Origin: Polynucleobacter sp. HIN5
Lineage (GTDB): Bacteria; Pseudomonadota; Gammaproteobacteria; Burkholderiales; Burkholderiaceae
Direction of reading: 5' to 3'
DNA length: 64,000 nt
NCBI RefSeq assembly: GCF_030297555.1
Contig: NZ_AP028136.1
Span: 1,426,001 to 1,490,000 of the forward strand
Shown here: positions 13,316 to 25,057 of the stretch, piece after piece
Layout: every line of letters starts with the position of its first letter
Numbering within the stretch: the first letter of the stretch is position 1
Notes under the pieces: generated by a model
What the model saw: the letters and a program-made list of their open reading frames with translations, nothing else
Database searches by the model: none
Told to the model about the DNA's origin: nothing
Program-made: the position numbers and the translations under genes

Positions 13316-15373
13316 TTAACGAACCACCGGTAAGAGCGGTACGATCAATAGTGCCACGATATTAATGATCTTAATAAGTGGGTTGACTGCTGGGCCCGCA
13401 GTATCTTTGTAGGGGTCACCTACGGTATCGCCCGTCACGGCAGCCTTGTGGGCTTCCGAACCTTTGCCGCCATAGTTACCCTCTTCAATGTATTTCTTGG
13501 CGTTATCCCAAGCGCCACCTCCGGTACACATGGAGATTGCCACAAAGAGTCCCGTAATAATCGTACCCATCAAGAGGCCACCCAATGCGGCAGGTCCTAA
13601 GAAGAGGCCCACCAGAATGGGGACCACTACTGGTAAGAGCGAAGGAATAATCATTTCCTTAATCGCTGCCGAGGTGAGCATGTCCACCGCCTTGCCGTAC
13701 TCTGGCTTTGAAGTTCCTTCCATAATGCCGGGGATGTCTCTGAACTGACGACGCACTTCCTCAACCACAGCACCGGCGCAACGGCCTACTGCCTCCATGG
13801 CCATGGCACCGAAGAGGTAAGGAATCAAGCCGCCAATAAAGAGGCCAATGATCACCATGTGATTGGAGAGATCAAAGGTCACTTGCTGACCAATCTCCTC
13901 TAGGGCATGGGTGTAGTCCGCGAATAGCACCAAGGATGCGAGACCCGCTGAGCCAATCGCGTAACCTTTGGTCACCGCTTTGGTGGTGTTACCCACCGCA
14001 TCTAATGGGTCAGTAATATCACGTACCGAGTCGGGTAAACCTGCCATCTCAGCAATGCCACCAGCATTGTCGGTAATTGGACCATAGGCATCGAGGGCCA
14101 CCACAATCCCTGCAAGTGAGAGCATAGCGGTTGCGGCTACTGCAATACCGTAAAGACCTGCTAGGTAATACGCAGCAAAGATCGCAATGCAAACAAAGAT
14201 GACTGGGTATGCAGTCGAGCGCATCGATACACCCAAGCCCGCAATGATGTTGGTGCCATGACCCTTGGTGGAGGCTTCGGCAATGTGTTTGACCGGTTTG
14301 TAATCGGTACCGGTGTAGTACTCCGTAATCCAGACCAAGCCAGCGGTGAGCAATAGACCAACAATCGACGAACCAAATAAGCGCCACTGACTACCTGGAA
14401 TCCCTAAGGCATCGTCAGGAATAATCCACTTTGTGACAAAGTAGAAACCCACTAATGAGATGACGCCTGAGATGATTAAGCCTTTGTACAAAGCAGGCAT
14501 GACATTTTTCATACCAGGGCTTGCTTTAACAAACGAGCAGCCAATGATCGAGGCAATGATCGAAATGCCGCCAAGGACCAATGGGTATACCACCGCTGCA
14601 ACTGGGGCATTCATCACCATGAGTGCACCCAAGACCATGGTTGCAATTAAGGTCACTGCATAGGTCTCAAATAAGTCGGCTGCCATTCCAGCACAATCGC
14701 CTACGTTATCACCCACGTTATCGGCAATCACTGCGGGATTGCGTGGGTCATCTTCTGGAATACCGGCTTCGACTTTACCCACCAAGTCAGCACCGACGTC
14801 TGCGCCCTTGGTAAAGATGCCGCCACCGAGACGCGCAAAGATCGAAATTAAGGAAGAGCCAAAGGCTAAACCAATTAAGGGATGCAACACATCCGAGAGA
14901 TCCTGACCACCACCCATTGAAACCAGTAGCATGAAAAACACTCCGACCCCAAGAAGACCCAAACCGACTACAAGCATGCCGGTAATGGCGCCGCCTTTGA
15001 AAGCGACATTCAATGCTTGGTTCATGCCTTGAGTGGCTGCTTGCGCAGTACGCACATTCGCGCGCACCGAGACGTTCATGCCAATGAATCCGCAGGCGCC
15101 CGATAACACAGCGCCGATCACAAATCCGATCGCGGTTGCCAAATCGAGGAAGACCGCCATCAGGATGGTCAACACCACACCCACAATCGCAATCGTTTTA
15201 TATTGGCGCGCCAGATAAGCAGCCGCACCCTGCTGAATCGCTTCCGCAATCTCGACCATGCGGGCATTACCCGTGTCTTGCTTCAAGATCCAGGTGCGCA
15301 TCACAAAGCCGTAGACCACGGCAATCACACCACATGCTAAGGCAAAATACAGACCTACAGTCACATCACTCAT
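13316..15373 (-). CDS. hppA: K+-independent H+-translocating inorganic pyrophosphatase
   Basis: Integral membrane pump coupling PPi hydrolysis to proton export; 685 residues, ~15-16 helices. The three acidic substrate motifs are present: [20 protein letters not shown] with [28 protein letters not shown], and [18 protein letters not shown]. In [17 protein letters not shown] (near residue 463) the Lys after GNTT occupies the position that decides potassium dependence; Lys there marks the K+-independent class. It is divergent from the soluble pyrophosphatase ppa, with a 187 bp shared promoter region; AGGAGTG precedes the start. Confidence 0.97.
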   Translation of the reverse strand: MSDVTVGLYFALACGVIAVVYGFVMRTWILKQDTGNARMVEIAEAIQQGAAAYLARQYKTIAIVGVVLTILMAVFLDLATAIGFVIGAVLSGACGFIGMNVSVRANVRTAQAATQGMNQALNVAFKGGAITGMLVVGLGLLGVGVFFMLLVSMGGGQDLSDVLHPLIGLAFGSSLISIFARLGGGIFTKGADVGADLVGKVEAGIPEDDPRNPAVIADNVGDNVGDCAGMAADLFETYAVTLIATMVLGALMVMNAPVAAVVYPLVLGGISIIASIIGCSFVKASPGMKNVMPALYKGLIISGVISLVGFYFVTKWIIPDDALGIPGSQWRLFGSSIVGLLLTAGLVWITEYYTGTDYKPVKHIAEASTKGHGTNIIAGLGVSMRSTAYPVIFVCIAIFAAYYLAGLYGIAVAATAMLSLAGIVVALDAYGPITDNAGGIAEMAGLPDSVRDITDPLDAVGNTTKAVTKGYAIGSAGLASLVLFADYTHALEEIGQQVTFDLSNHMVIIGLFIGGLIPYLFGAMAMEAVGRCAGAVVEEVRRQFRDIPGIMEGTSKPEYGKAVDMLTSAAIKEMIIPSLLPVVVPILVGLFLGPAALGGLLMGTIITGLFVAISMCTGGGAWDNAKKYIEEGNYGGKGSEAHKAAVTGDTVGDPYKDTAGPAVNPLIKIINIVALLIVPLLPVVR

Positions 15374-15495
15374 GCTAAATCACTCCTACTTGGTTGAGGA
15401 TTCAATGTAATTTTGATACGACAATCTAGCGATTTGTTTGCAGGCTTAAAATAGCAACTTAATCGCTTTCAAAAGTATCCAACAGATTTAGTGAT

Positions 15496-15524
15496 TTGCC
15501 ACTTTGCTAAGATCAGGGTATCTA
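15496..15524 (+). promoter_or_regulatory. Sigma-70 promoter candidate for ppa
   Basis: TTGCCA (15496-15501), 17 bp spacer, TATCTA (15519-15524), giving a start near 15531 and a ~30 nt leader that carries GGAG before the ATG at 15561. Confidence 0.6.
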
Positions 15525-15560
15525 CTAAGCAGACCGTTTTTTATTTAATTTGGAGCATGT

Positions 15561-16097
15561 ATGAGTCTTGATAACGTTACCCCAGGAAAACGGGTTCCCG
15601 AGAACTTTAACGTCATTATTGAAATCCCCATGAACGCCGACCCCATCAAATACGAGGTCGATAAGGAAACCGGGGCGATCTTTGTGGACCGCTTTATGGG
15701 TACTGCGATGCACTATCCCTGCAATTATGGCTACATCCCCAAGACCATTGCAGGGGACGGCGATCCAGTCGATGTCTTGGTGATTACACCCTTTCCGTTG
15801 ATCCCTGGCGTGGTGGTCAGCTGCCGTGCGCTGGGTGTTTTACAGATGAACGATGAAGCTGGTGATGACGCCAAGTTATTAGCCGTTCCCGAGGATCGCA
15901 TTTTGTCGATCTATAGCCATTGGGAGAGCTCCGAGGACATCAACCAAATGCGTTTGAATCAGATTCAGCATTTTTTTGAGCATTACAAAGACCTGGAAAA
16001 AGGGAAGTGGGTCAAGGTCAAAGGTTGGGGCTCGATTGCCGATGCCCACAAAGAGATTACCGATGGCATGGCCCGCTATCAGAAAGAGAAGGCATAA
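15561..16097 (+). CDS. ppa: Soluble inorganic pyrophosphatase (family I)
   Basis: Cytosolic Mg2+-dependent PPi hydrolase that pulls biosynthetic reactions forward. 178 residues with the family I active-site blocks [31 protein letters not shown], and the triple-Asp signature DGDPVDVLV. Start supported by GGAG upstream. Placed back to back with the proton-pumping pyrophosphatase hppA, so PPi can be either wasted or used for energy. Confidence 0.97.
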   Translation: MSLDNVTPGKRVPENFNVIIEIPMNADPIKYEVDKETGAIFVDRFMGTAMHYPCNYGYIPKTIAGDGDPVDVLVITPFPLIPGVVVSCRALGVLQMNDEAGDDAKLLAVPEDRILSIYSHWESSEDINQMRLNQIQHFFEHYKDLEKGKWVKVKGWGSIADAHKEITDGMARYQKEKA

Positions 16098-16122
16098 GCA
16101 TGAATCGTGCATGGTGTAGGTT

Positions 16123-17754
16123 ATGAGTCAGCGCACTCATTCCCCCATGCGGATTGCAATGGCGCAACTCAATCCTCTTTTAGGGGATTGCGCTGCTAAT
16201 GCACAGGCAATTTTTCAGGCGGCGCACGTTGCCCATCAACATGGAGCCAGTCTCCTTTTAACACCTGAGCTCTCTTTAACTGGCTACCCTCCAGAAGATC
16301 TATTACTGCGCCCCGGATTTATTCAAGAAACGCGGACTGTCCTTCAGTCTCTGTGCGAACAACTTCAAGAGTTGCGTGGATTAACGGTAATTGTGGGTCA
16401 CCCCTGCGAATCCGATGCCGGCCTGCGTAATGCAGCATCAGTAATTACGAATGGCAAAGTGATTACTACTTACTTCAAACACGAATTACCCAATCACGAA
16501 GTGTTTGATGAGAAGCGTTATTTTGTGGCAGGTGAAAATGCCTGCGTTTTTGAGCATCATGGTTTAAAACTGGGCGTTTTGTTATGTGAAGACATTTGGC
16601 ATTCAAAACCAGCGCGTCTAGCCAAGGATGCGGGGGCGCAAATGCTGGTGGTACTCAATGCCTCGCCCTATCATCTGCAAAAAGAACATACACGCTACGA
16701 ACTACTGAAACAGCAAAGTCAGACCTGCGGTTTACCCATCCTCTATCTCAATATGGTGGGCGGGCAAGACGAACTCGTTTTTGATGGTGGATCCTGTGCT
16801 GTGAACTCTCACGGCGAGCTGGTTTTTGCCATGTCGCAGTTTCAGGAGGGAGTCGGATTTATTGAGCCTGTAGGAAGCGAACCACAACGAGGTGCGATTG
16901 CTCCTGCATTAACGCTCGAAGCACAAGTGTATGCCGCACTCGTGATGGGAACGCGTGATTATGTTCGCAAAAACCGTTTTCCAGGAGTCATTCTTGGTTT
17001 GTCGGGTGGCGTAGATTCTGCTTTAGTGCTAGCCATTGCGGTTGACGCACTCGGGTCAGATCAAGTGCGCGCAGTTATGATGCCATCGCCTTACACCGCT
17101 GAAATTTCCTGGCTGGATGCCCGTGAGTTGGCATCCAATCTAGGCGTGCAATACGATGAGATTTCAATTCAGGAGCCGGTAAAGGCTTTTGAAGATGCAT
17201 TACGAGTCCAGTTTGCCAATTTACCGAGCGACACCACGGAAGAAAATATTCAGGCACGGGTGCGCGGCACCATCTTGATGGCCCTCTCTAATAAAACCGG
17301 TCGCTTGGTTCTCACCACGGGCAATAAGAGTGAGATGGCCGTTGGCTATTGCACCCTCTACGGCGATATGGCCGGCGGCTTTGCGGTGATTAAAGATATT
17401 GCCAAGACTTTGGTCTATCAATTGTGTCGCTATCGCAATCAAATCAGGCCAGTGATCCCTGAGCGGATTCTGACGCGCGCACCATCCGCAGAATTACGCC
17501 CCAATCAAACCGATCAAGATAGTCTCCCCCCTTACGAAATTCTGGATGCGATCTTGGCGCGTTATATGGAGCAGAACCAATCCAGCGCGCAGATCATTGC
17601 AGCAGGCTACGATTCTGCGGCAGTGCAAAAAATTACACGCCTCATTCAAATCAATGAATACAAGCGTCGTCAGGCACCCCCAGGCGTGCGCATCACTGCA
17701 CGCGCTTTCGGACGTGATTGGCGCTACCCGATTACATCAGGCGCCAAACTCTAG
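16123..17754 (+). CDS. nadE: Glutamine-dependent NAD+ synthetase
   Basis: Two-domain enzyme making NAD+ from deamido-NAD+. The N-terminal nitrilase domain supplies ammonia from glutamine, with triad E49, K119 and C155 (LLCEDIW). The C-terminal ATP pyrophosphatase has LGLSGGVDSALVLAI near residue 289. 543 residues. ATG 16123 is used, but ATG 16147 (MRIAMAQ) would also give a normal domain. It precedes glnB by 66 bp; nadE-glnB is a common proteobacterial arrangement. Confidence 0.97.
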   Translation: MSQRTHSPMRIAMAQLNPLLGDCAANAQAIFQAAHVAHQHGASLLLTPELSLTGYPPEDLLLRPGFIQETRTVLQSLCEQLQELRGLTVIVGHPCESDAGLRNAASVITNGKVITTYFKHELPNHEVFDEKRYFVAGENACVFEHHGLKLGVLLCEDIWHSKPARLAKDAGAQMLVVLNASPYHLQKEHTRYELLKQQSQTCGLPILYLNMVGGQDELVFDGGSCAVNSHGELVFAMSQFQEGVGFIEPVGSEPQRGAIAPALTLEAQVYAALVMGTRDYVRKNRFPGVILGLSGGVDSALVLAIAVDALGSDQVRAVMMPSPYTAEISWLDARELASNLGVQYDEISIQEPVKAFEDALRVQFANLPSDTTEENIQARVRGTILMALSNKTGRLVLTTGNKSEMAVGYCTLYGDMAGGFAVIKDIAKTLVYQLCRYRNQIRPVIPERILTRAPSAELRPNQTDQDSLPPYEILDAILARYMEQNQSSAQIIAAGYDSAAVQKITRLIQINEYKRRQAPPGVRITARAFGRDWRYPITSGAKL

Positions 17755-17811
17755 CCCTAAAAAAGATGGGGAAATGAGTAAGTCATCGTCCTTGAGTATG
17801 ATTGAGTCTAA

Positions 17812-19109
<1,298 letters not shown>

Positions 19110-19251
19110 CACCAAATGCGTCTCGCTTTTTATTTAATTTTTATTATTATTTTTATTAGAATCAATACCTTATATTTTTAGCGTAAATTCTATTTATATA
19201 GCAAATATTACATAAATTCCCATATTTGGCTATTTACTTCAAGGCTAATAT

Positions 19252-19869
19252 TTACTTGGCCAGATTAGCCTCCAAATAGAATTTCACCAAATCCTGCAGG
19301 GAGTGGGCTTGCATCTTTTCCATGACCCTGGCTTTGTGAACCTTGATCGTGGCATCGGTCGTACCCAGGCGTTCGGCAATTTCTTTATTCCTGAGGCCTT
19401 CCACGAGCAAAGTGCACACCTCTTTTTCTCGAGGAGTCAGCGTATTAAAGTTACGCTTAATTTCCCCATCTTTTAAATTACGCTTGAGCTGTTTCTGGTC
19501 GTAATCAAGGGCTTGATCGATAGCCTGCAAGAGCTCATCAATATTGAAGGGCTTAAACAGAAAATCCAGCGCACCCTTTTTAAGACCTTTGACGATCTGC
19601 TGGGGATGGCTTTGGCCACTTAAGAATACGATAGGGGTTTTACGACCCAACTTCTCCAATCGCTCCATCAGATCCAGACCATTAAGATCCGGCATTTGCA
19701 TATCAAGCACAATCACAGCGGGCGCAACCGGTAATGAATTTTGTAAAAACGAGGTGGCACTCTCAAAATCTTGAACGATGTAGCCAACATCGCGCAGCAT
19801 CCGCGCCAATGAATCCCTCATCGAGTTGTCATCATCGATGAGATAGATGGTGCCGGTTAATCGCGTCAT
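19252..19869 (-). CDS. Orphan response regulator, FixJ/NarL type
   Basis: 205 residues. The receiver domain occupies 1-125, with the acidic pocket (LIDDD), phospho-acceptor Asp in VIVLDMQMPDLNG (~57), and the Lys of FLFKPF. A LuxR-type HTH follows (LTPREKEVCTLLVEGLRNKE then IAERLGTTDATIKVHKARVM). This is the FixJ/TtrR/NodW family layout. No histidine kinase gene lies near, so the partner is unknown. The last codons and the trailer show a short imperfect duplication of AAGTAAATA...GCC. Confidence 0.92.
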   Translation of the reverse strand: MTRLTGTIYLIDDDNSMRDSLARMLRDVGYIVQDFESATSFLQNSLPVAPAVIVLDMQMPDLNGLDLMERLEKLGRKTPIVFLSGQSHPQQIVKGLKKGALDFLFKPFNIDELLQAIDQALDYDQKQLKRNLKDGEIKRNFNTLTPREKEVCTLLVEGLRNKEIAERLGTTDATIKVHKARVMEKMQAHSLQDLVKFYLEANLAK

Positions 19870-20006
19870 CGCTTATCATTACCTTGAAATTACTTATAGA
19901 TCAACAATGTAACGCCCCGTAACCGAGCTGGCTATTAGCCATGAGGCTAATTTTGCCGGAGATCCCTAAAATATCCTTTCTATCCCAATCAGTGAATCAC
20001 AATTCT

Positions 20007-20171
20007 ATGAGAACCTATCTTTGCATTGTTTGCGGTTTTATTTATGACGAATCAGCGGGTCGGCCCGAGGACGGCATTGCACCTGGCACTAAATGGGACG
20101 ATGTCCCTGCCGACTGGGCCTGCCCCGATTGTGGCGCAGGAAAAGATAGCTTTGAAATGATGGCAATTTAA
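20007..20171 (+). CDS. Rubredoxin
   Basis: 54-residue one-iron electron carrier. The iron is held by C6/C9 (CIVCG) and C39/C42 (CPDCG), with the conserved aromatic core [12 protein letters not shown] and [11 protein letters not shown]. The ATG at 20007 gives the standard length; the open frame continues upstream but would add an unrelated tail. It precedes ilvD by 17 bp and may be cotranscribed with it. Confidence 0.96.
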   Translation: MRTYLCIVCGFIYDESAGRPEDGIAPGTKWDDVPADWACPDCGAGKDSFEMMAI

Positions 20172-20188
20172 TCGCGGAGATCGAATCA

Positions 20189-21898
20189 ATGGCAGACCAA
20201 AAACAAGCCCCAAAACGTATGAATGAGCGTTCCCGCATGGTGACCGAAGGGGTTGCGCGTGCACCCAATCGATCGATGTACTACGCGATGGGCTACAAAG
20301 AGGAAGATTTTGTGAAACCGATGGTGGGCGTGGCCAATGGCCATTCCACCATTACACCGTGCAATAGCGGTCTCCAAAAGTTAGCCGATGCCGCAATCGA
20401 TGCCTTAGAGAAAGCAGGCGCTAAGGCCCAAGTATTTGGTACGCCCACGGTTTCTGACGGCATCGGCATGGGCACCGAGGGCATGAAATACTCCCTTGTT
20501 TCACGCGAGGTGATTGCGGACAGTATTGAGGTTTGTGTCAACGGTCTTTGGCAAGACGGCGTGGTGGTCATTGGCGGCTGTGACAAAAACATGCCAGGCG
20601 GCATGATTGCGCTAGCGCGCACCAACGTCCCTGGAATCTATGTATACGGCGGCACGATCAAAGCAGGTCATTACAAAGGTAAAGAACTCAATATCGTTTC
20701 TGCCTTTGAGGCCGTTGGTGAATTTACCTCCGGACGCTTAACCGAGGAGGACCTCAAGGGCGTTGAGCAAAATGCTTGTCCAAGCAGTGGTTCCTGTGGT
20801 GGCATGTATACCGCCAATACCATGAGCTCCTCGTTTGAAGCCCTAGGGATGAGTCTGCCCCACTCCTCAACCATGTCCAATGTTGATCAAGAAAAGGTCG
20901 ATAGCGCCGCCGAATCAGCTCGCGTATTGGTTCAAGCGATCAAAAATAATATTCGGCCGCGCGACATCATTACCAAAAAATCTCTTGAGAATGCGGTGAG
21001 CGTCATCATGGCTGTGGGTGGTTCGACCAATGCCGTCTTGCACTTCTTGGCAATTGCAAGCGCAGCGGAAATTGATTGGACCATCGATGACTTTGAGCGA
21101 ATCCGTAAACGCGTCCCTGTGATTGCTGATATGAAACCCTCGGGTACCTATTTGGCACCCGATCTGCATTTAGCGGGGGGCATTCCTCAGGTCATGAAGA
21201 TTTTGCTAGATGGCGGCTTACTCCACGGTGATTGCATGACTATCACTGGCAAAACGATTGCAGAGACTCTAAAGGATGTTCCATCTAAACCTCGAACTGA
21301 TCAGAAGGTCATTCGGACCTTAGATAACCCGATTTATGCTCAAGGTCACCTCGCCATCCTCAAAGGCAACATCTCGCCCGAGGGTTGCGTTGCAAAAATT
21401 ACCGGCCTCAAGAATCCATCGATTACTGGTCCTGCGCGAGTATTTAACTCCGAAGACGAGGCGATGGCCGCCATCATGGCCCAGGAAATTAAACATGGTG
21501 ATGTGGTCGTGATTCGGTATGAGGGCCCCAAAGGCGGTCCCGGCATGCGAGAAATGTTAGCTCCCACTTCCGCTCTCGTCGGTCAGGGGCTTGGTGAGAC
21601 CGTCGGACTGATTACCGATGGGCGCTTCTCAGGCGGTACCTGGGGAATGGTCGTCGGTCACGTAGCTCCTGAAGCCTTTGTGGGCGGCACGATTGCCCTC
21701 ATTGAAGAGGGTGACTCGGTCACAATCGATGCGCACAAGCTACTAATCCAGCTCAATGTGCCAGACGAGGTGATTGCCAAACGGCGCGCCGCCTGGAAAC
21801 AGCCAAAATCCCGTTATACGCGCGGTTTATTGGCCAAATATGCCCGTTTAGCGAGCTCTGCCAGCAAAGGGGCTGTTACCGACCGAAATCTAGATTAA
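20189..21898 (+). CDS. ilvD: Dihydroxy-acid dehydratase
   Basis: Fe-S dehydratase of branched-chain amino-acid synthesis, converting 2,3-dihydroxy-acids to 2-keto-acids. 569 residues. The three cysteines C58 (TPCNSG), C131 ([10 protein letters not shown]) and C203 ([17 protein letters not shown]) correspond to the ligand set of the [2Fe-2S] subclass. The SD GCGGAG precedes the ATG. Located away from other ilv genes. Confidence 0.96.
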   Translation: MADQKQAPKRMNERSRMVTEGVARAPNRSMYYAMGYKEEDFVKPMVGVANGHSTITPCNSGLQKLADAAIDALEKAGAKAQVFGTPTVSDGIGMGTEGMKYSLVSREVIADSIEVCVNGLWQDGVVVIGGCDKNMPGGMIALARTNVPGIYVYGGTIKAGHYKGKELNIVSAFEAVGEFTSGRLTEEDLKGVEQNACPSSGSCGGMYTANTMSSSFEALGMSLPHSSTMSNVDQEKVDSAAESARVLVQAIKNNIRPRDIITKKSLENAVSVIMAVGGSTNAVLHFLAIASAAEIDWTIDDFERIRKRVPVIADMKPSGTYLAPDLHLAGGIPQVMKILLDGGLLHGDCMTITGKTIAETLKDVPSKPRTDQKVIRTLDNPIYAQGHLAILKGNISPEGCVAKITGLKNPSITGPARVFNSEDEAMAAIMAQEIKHGDVVVIRYEGPKGGPGMREMLAPTSALVGQGLGETVGLITDGRFSGGTWGMVVGHVAPEAFVGGTIALIEEGDSVTIDAHKLLIQLNVPDEVIAKRRAAWKQPKSRYTRGLLAKYARLASSASKGAVTDRNLD

Positions 21899-21911
21899 TG
21901 AACTTCGCTCG

Positions 21912-21948
21912 ATACAGCCTGAACCGCTCACGGCGAGACAGGCTGTAT
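21912..21948. repeat. Perfect 10 bp stem-loop between convergent genes
   Basis: ATACAGCCTG (21912-21921) and CAGGCTGTAT (21939-21948) form a perfect stem; the 17 nt loop contains a small CCG-CTCA-CGG hairpin. It sits in the gap between ilvD and the copper chaperone gene. Neither side has a U-tract, so it may be a mRNA 3'-end stabiliser or a Rho-assisted end rather than an intrinsic terminator. Confidence 0.65.
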
Positions 21949-21962
21949 GACCGGGAGTCTGA

Positions 21963-22451
21963 CTAGTGCTTCAGGTGGCCCGAACCCGAGCTCATATCAC
22001 GCACGGGGACTTTGATTTCAACTTCACCGGCCTTCTGGAACTTCAATTTAACGGGGACCGCTTCGCCTGCTTTTAATGGGGTCTTGATATCCATAAACAT
22101 CAGATGCAAACCACCTGGCTTAAGGTCCACGGAGCCATTAGCCGGTACATCAATCGCCTTCACCTCGCGCATTTTCATGACGTTGCCATCCATTGCCATA
22201 GTATGCAATTGCATCTCGCCAGCCACAGGAGAGCTTGCTGCAATCAATTGATCGGCAGCCCCTTTGTTTTCAATCTTCATAAATCCGCCAGCAGCTTTTT
22301 GCCCAGGGGCCGTCGCACGCGCATAAGGGTACTCAATCTTGAGTTGTCCAAGTCGATACTCAGGATTCTTCATATCGTTATGTGCCAAAGAGTAGCCTGA
22401 GAATGCGATCAAGGCGCTTGCTGTCACTGCTTGTAAAAAGTTGATGCTCAT
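21963..22451 (-). CDS. Periplasmic copper chaperone PCu(A)C
   Basis: 162 residues with a signal peptide (~1-24) and the Cu(I) site typical of the PCuAC family: a His/Met-rich pair, MQLHTMAM near residue 83 and GLHLMFMDIK near 122, plus a His-containing C-terminus. These proteins deliver copper to cytochrome oxidase assembly. ATG 22451 is chosen because AAGGAT stands 8 nt upstream; an earlier ATG (22478) has no SD. It follows the DUF2946 gene by 63 bp, same strand. Confidence 0.93.
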   Translation of the reverse strand: MSINFLQAVTASALIAFSGYSLAHNDMKNPEYRLGQLKIEYPYARATAPGQKAAGGFMKIENKGAADQLIAASSPVAGEMQLHTMAMDGNVMKMREVKAIDVPANGSVDLKPGGLHLMFMDIKTPLKAGEAVPVKLKFQKAGEVEIKVPVRDMSSGSGHLKH

Positions 22452-22514
22452 ACTGAATCCTTCAAATGAAAACTGCATTACATGAGGGGGCGAATCAAAC
22501 CCCTGCCGATGAAA

Positions 22515-22886
22515 TCAGATGCAATAGTTTGAAGGCGGCCCCTGAGAGGGGAGTTTGACCCACGCAAAGAGAGTTTTGGGAGACTCCAAATAGAGACTGG
22601 GAGTCAAAATAGGTATTGCAGGGCTTGCAAATCCAAGATTGGTTAGTAGGTTCAGTGGCGCCATTGATTGCACGACACAGTAGGGACAGTCGCTGGCCAT
22701 CGTAGTCGGCGCTTCGGTATCTAAATTAACGGTTTGCTTGGAACCATCCACCACACACAGTTCCATGGTCAGAAAATTTGTATTGGCCGAATGGAAAAAG
22801 GCTTGCGCCATCGACGGAGTAATAACGCTCCATGAAAAGGCAATAGCGCATAGCCAGTGAATCAATTTTTGATGGGGAAAATGCAT
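22515..22886 (-). CDS. DUF2946 family secreted protein, probably copper-related
   Basis: 123 residues with a signal peptide (~1-28). It shows the DUF2946 pattern: a conserved ELCVVDG segment near residue 42, DCPYC near 66, and a C-terminal proline motif (SQGPPS). DUF2946 genes are usually beside copper uptake or copper chaperone genes, as here. The biochemical role is not known; the Cys pair could bind metal. Confidence 0.8.
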   Translation of the reverse strand: MHFPHQKLIHWLCAIAFSWSVITPSMAQAFFHSANTNFLTMELCVVDGSKQTVNLDTEAPTTMASDCPYCVVQSMAPLNLLTNLGFASPAIPILTPSLYLESPKTLFAWVKLPSQGPPSNYCI

Positions 22887-22920
22887 ATCGCTATTTTATC
22901 CAGAATACCTTTGGATAAAG

Positions 22921-22942
22921 AAAGGGGGCTTGCGCCCCCTTT
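22921..22942. terminator. Bidirectional intrinsic terminator after tctA
   Basis: AAAGGGGGC (22921-22929) / GCCCCCTTT (22934-22942), 9 bp GC-rich stem, 4 nt loop. T-rich runs follow on both strands (TTATTT on plus, CTTT on minus). On the minus strand it ends tctCBA 23 bp after the tctA stop. Confidence 0.9.
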
Positions 22943-22964
22943 TTATTTGAATCAAGCTCAAAAT

Positions 22965-24452
22965 TTAAGCTTTCTTCTGCCTTAATTTTGAAATTAAAGG
23001 CCAGAACAAGAGGATGATTGCAAGTAAGGTGATGCTACCAACCAGGTAGTTTGAGAAGAACACGTTCAAATTACCTTGAGAGATTAGCATCGCTTGACGG
23101 AAAGAGTCTTCGGCGCGATCACCCAACACTAAGGCGAGAACCATCGGCGCCATCGGATAGTCAAGTTTCTTAAAGAGATAACCCAGTACACCAAAACCTA
23201 ACATGAGCCATACATCAAACATCGCGTTATGAACTGTAAATGCACCAACTGCACAAACCACAATGATCACTGGAGCGATGATTGAGAATGGGATTCTTAA
23301 AATTGAGGCGAAAATTGGTACACAGGTTAATACTACAAACAAACCGGCAATATTACCCAAATACATACTAGCAATTAAGCCCCAAACAAAATCTGGCTTC
23401 TCTACAAATAAAAGTGGGCCTGGTTGTAAACCCCAAATGAGGAGACCGCCCAACAGAACTGCGGCAGTAGGTGAACCCGGGATACCCAGAGAGAGCATGG
23501 GCAGAAGGGCCGCTGTTCCAGCGGCATGCGCCGCTGTTTCGGGGGCAACAATACCTTCCATCTCGCCCTTACCAAACTTGTCTTTGTTCTTAGACATTTG
23601 CTTCGCTACCCCATAACTCATAAATGAGGCAGGTGTCGCTCCACCAGGGGTAATACCCATCCAGCAACCAATTAAACAGCTACGCAGGGATGTTGCCCAA
23701 TATTTTGGCAACTTTGCCCATGTTTCAAAAACAACTTTTGCACGAATCTTGGCACTCTTACCGGAAAATGAAAGCCCCTCCTCCATGGACTGCAAAATCT
23801 CACCAATTCCGAATAAACCAATTACTGCAATCAAGAAATCAAAACCGCGCATTAGTTCAGTTGAGCCAAATGTTAGCCTTAGCTGTCCAGTAACGGTGTC
23901 CATACCGACAGAAGCTAATGCAAAACCAAGCATCATGGCAGAAATGACTTTGAAGGGTGAGCCCTTGTTCATGCCCACAAAGCTGCAGAAAGTTAATAAA
24001 TAGACAGCAAAAAACTCAGGGGGTCCGAACTGCAATGCGAACTTGGCAACTAGTGGGGCCAAGAAGGTAATCATAATGATTGCGAAGAATGCGCCAACGA
24101 AAGAGGAGGTGAATGCGCCGGTTAAGGCCTCACCAGCTTTGCCATCTTGGGCCATAGGGTAGCCATCAAAGGTGGTTGCTACGGACCAGGGCTCACCCGG
24201 AATATTAAAAAGGACGGACGTGATTGCGCCACCAAATAGAGCTCCCCAATAAATACAGGAGAGCATAATAATCGCTGAAGTTGGGGGCATCGTGAAGGTG
24301 AGAGGTAACAAAATTGCGATTCCATTTGCTCCGCCAAGCCCTGGTAATACGCCAATGATGACGCCTAGGGTGACGCCAACAAGCATCAACAAAATATTGA
24401 ATGGCGACATCGCAACAGCAAAGCCTCCAAATAGGGCGTTAATTTCTTCCAA
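22965..24452 (-). CDS. tctA: Tripartite tricarboxylate transporter large permease TctA
   Basis: 495-residue membrane protein, ~11-12 helices, with the two TctA signature loops: GVLPGLGGANGIAILLPLTF near residue 37 and GIPGSPTAAVLLGGLLIWG near 324. It transports a carboxylate with H+/Na+ using the periplasmic TctC receptor. Follows tctB by 50 bp in the tctC-tctB-tctA order. Confidence 0.95.
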   Translation of the reverse strand: MEEINALFGGFAVAMSPFNILLMLVGVTLGVIIGVLPGLGGANGIAILLPLTFTMPPTSAIIMLSCIYWGALFGGAITSVLFNIPGEPWSVATTFDGYPMAQDGKAGEALTGAFTSSFVGAFFAIIMITFLAPLVAKFALQFGPPEFFAVYLLTFCSFVGMNKGSPFKVISAMMLGFALASVGMDTVTGQLRLTFGSTELMRGFDFLIAVIGLFGIGEILQSMEEGLSFSGKSAKIRAKVVFETWAKLPKYWATSLRSCLIGCWMGITPGGATPASFMSYGVAKQMSKNKDKFGKGEMEGIVAPETAAHAAGTAALLPMLSLGIPGSPTAAVLLGGLLIWGLQPGPLLFVEKPDFVWGLIASMYLGNIAGLFVVLTCVPIFASILRIPFSIIAPVIIVVCAVGAFTVHNAMFDVWLMLGFGVLGYLFKKLDYPMAPMVLALVLGDRAEDSFRQAMLISQGNLNVFFSNYLVGSITLLAIILLFWPLISKLRQKKA

Positions 24453-24502
24453 CGTCAGCTCCTTAGTATTAAATCTTTATCGTTATTGATTTTTGTCTTG
24501 TA

Positions 24503-25018
24503 TTACTGCAATCCGAATATAGCCAGTGGATTAATTAAGGATCCATGGGGCAATGGTATTTGGAACCAATATTCAAACATCATGAATAAGGCGACACTGA
24601 CTCCCAAACCAACTGCAGCAGCTTTCCAGAGCGCGTATTTGCCGAGCCAAACCATAAAAATAGCGATGTAAAGGGCTGAAGCTACATAAATACCAATTAA
24701 TTGAACGCCAAGGACGTATAAAGCTGCAGGAATTAAAACTGAGAGAACTTGGCGTAAAGGCTCTTTATCAACGAAAGCCTCTTCAGCCTGCTCTTTATTT
24801 TTAAATGCTTGGAATAACGTGATCGAACTTGAAACCAAAATAATTAGACTGATATAGAAGGGAAAATAGCCGGACTCTGGGCCATCACTTCCCCACTTTG
24901 CCCCCAATTTAAGACTTCCAGTCATCACCACAAAGCCGATGACTAAAAATAAAAGGGCAATGATGATTTCCATCGATCGCATACTAATTACAGAATTTTG
25001 ATTTGAGTGATCAGACAT
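24503..25018 (-). CDS. tctB: Tripartite tricarboxylate transporter small permease TctB
   Basis: 171 residues, four hydrophobic segments, with the TctB landmark GPESGYFPFYI near residue 54. It is the poorly conserved small membrane subunit that partners TctA. It lies 78 bp after tctC, beyond a terminator-like hairpin, which would lower its expression relative to the receptor. Confidence 0.92.
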   Translation of the reverse strand: MSDHSNQNSVISMRSMEIIIALLFLVIGFVVMTGSLKLGAKWGSDGPESGYFPFYISLIILVSSSITLFQAFKNKEQAEEAFVDKEPLRQVLSVLIPAALYVLGVQLIGIYVASALYIAIFMVWLGKYALWKAAAVGLGVSVALFMMFEYWFQIPLPHGSLINPLAIFGLQ

Positions 25019-25057
25019 ACTTTGCTCTATATAAAAATTAATTCAAACTTAAAAAAA

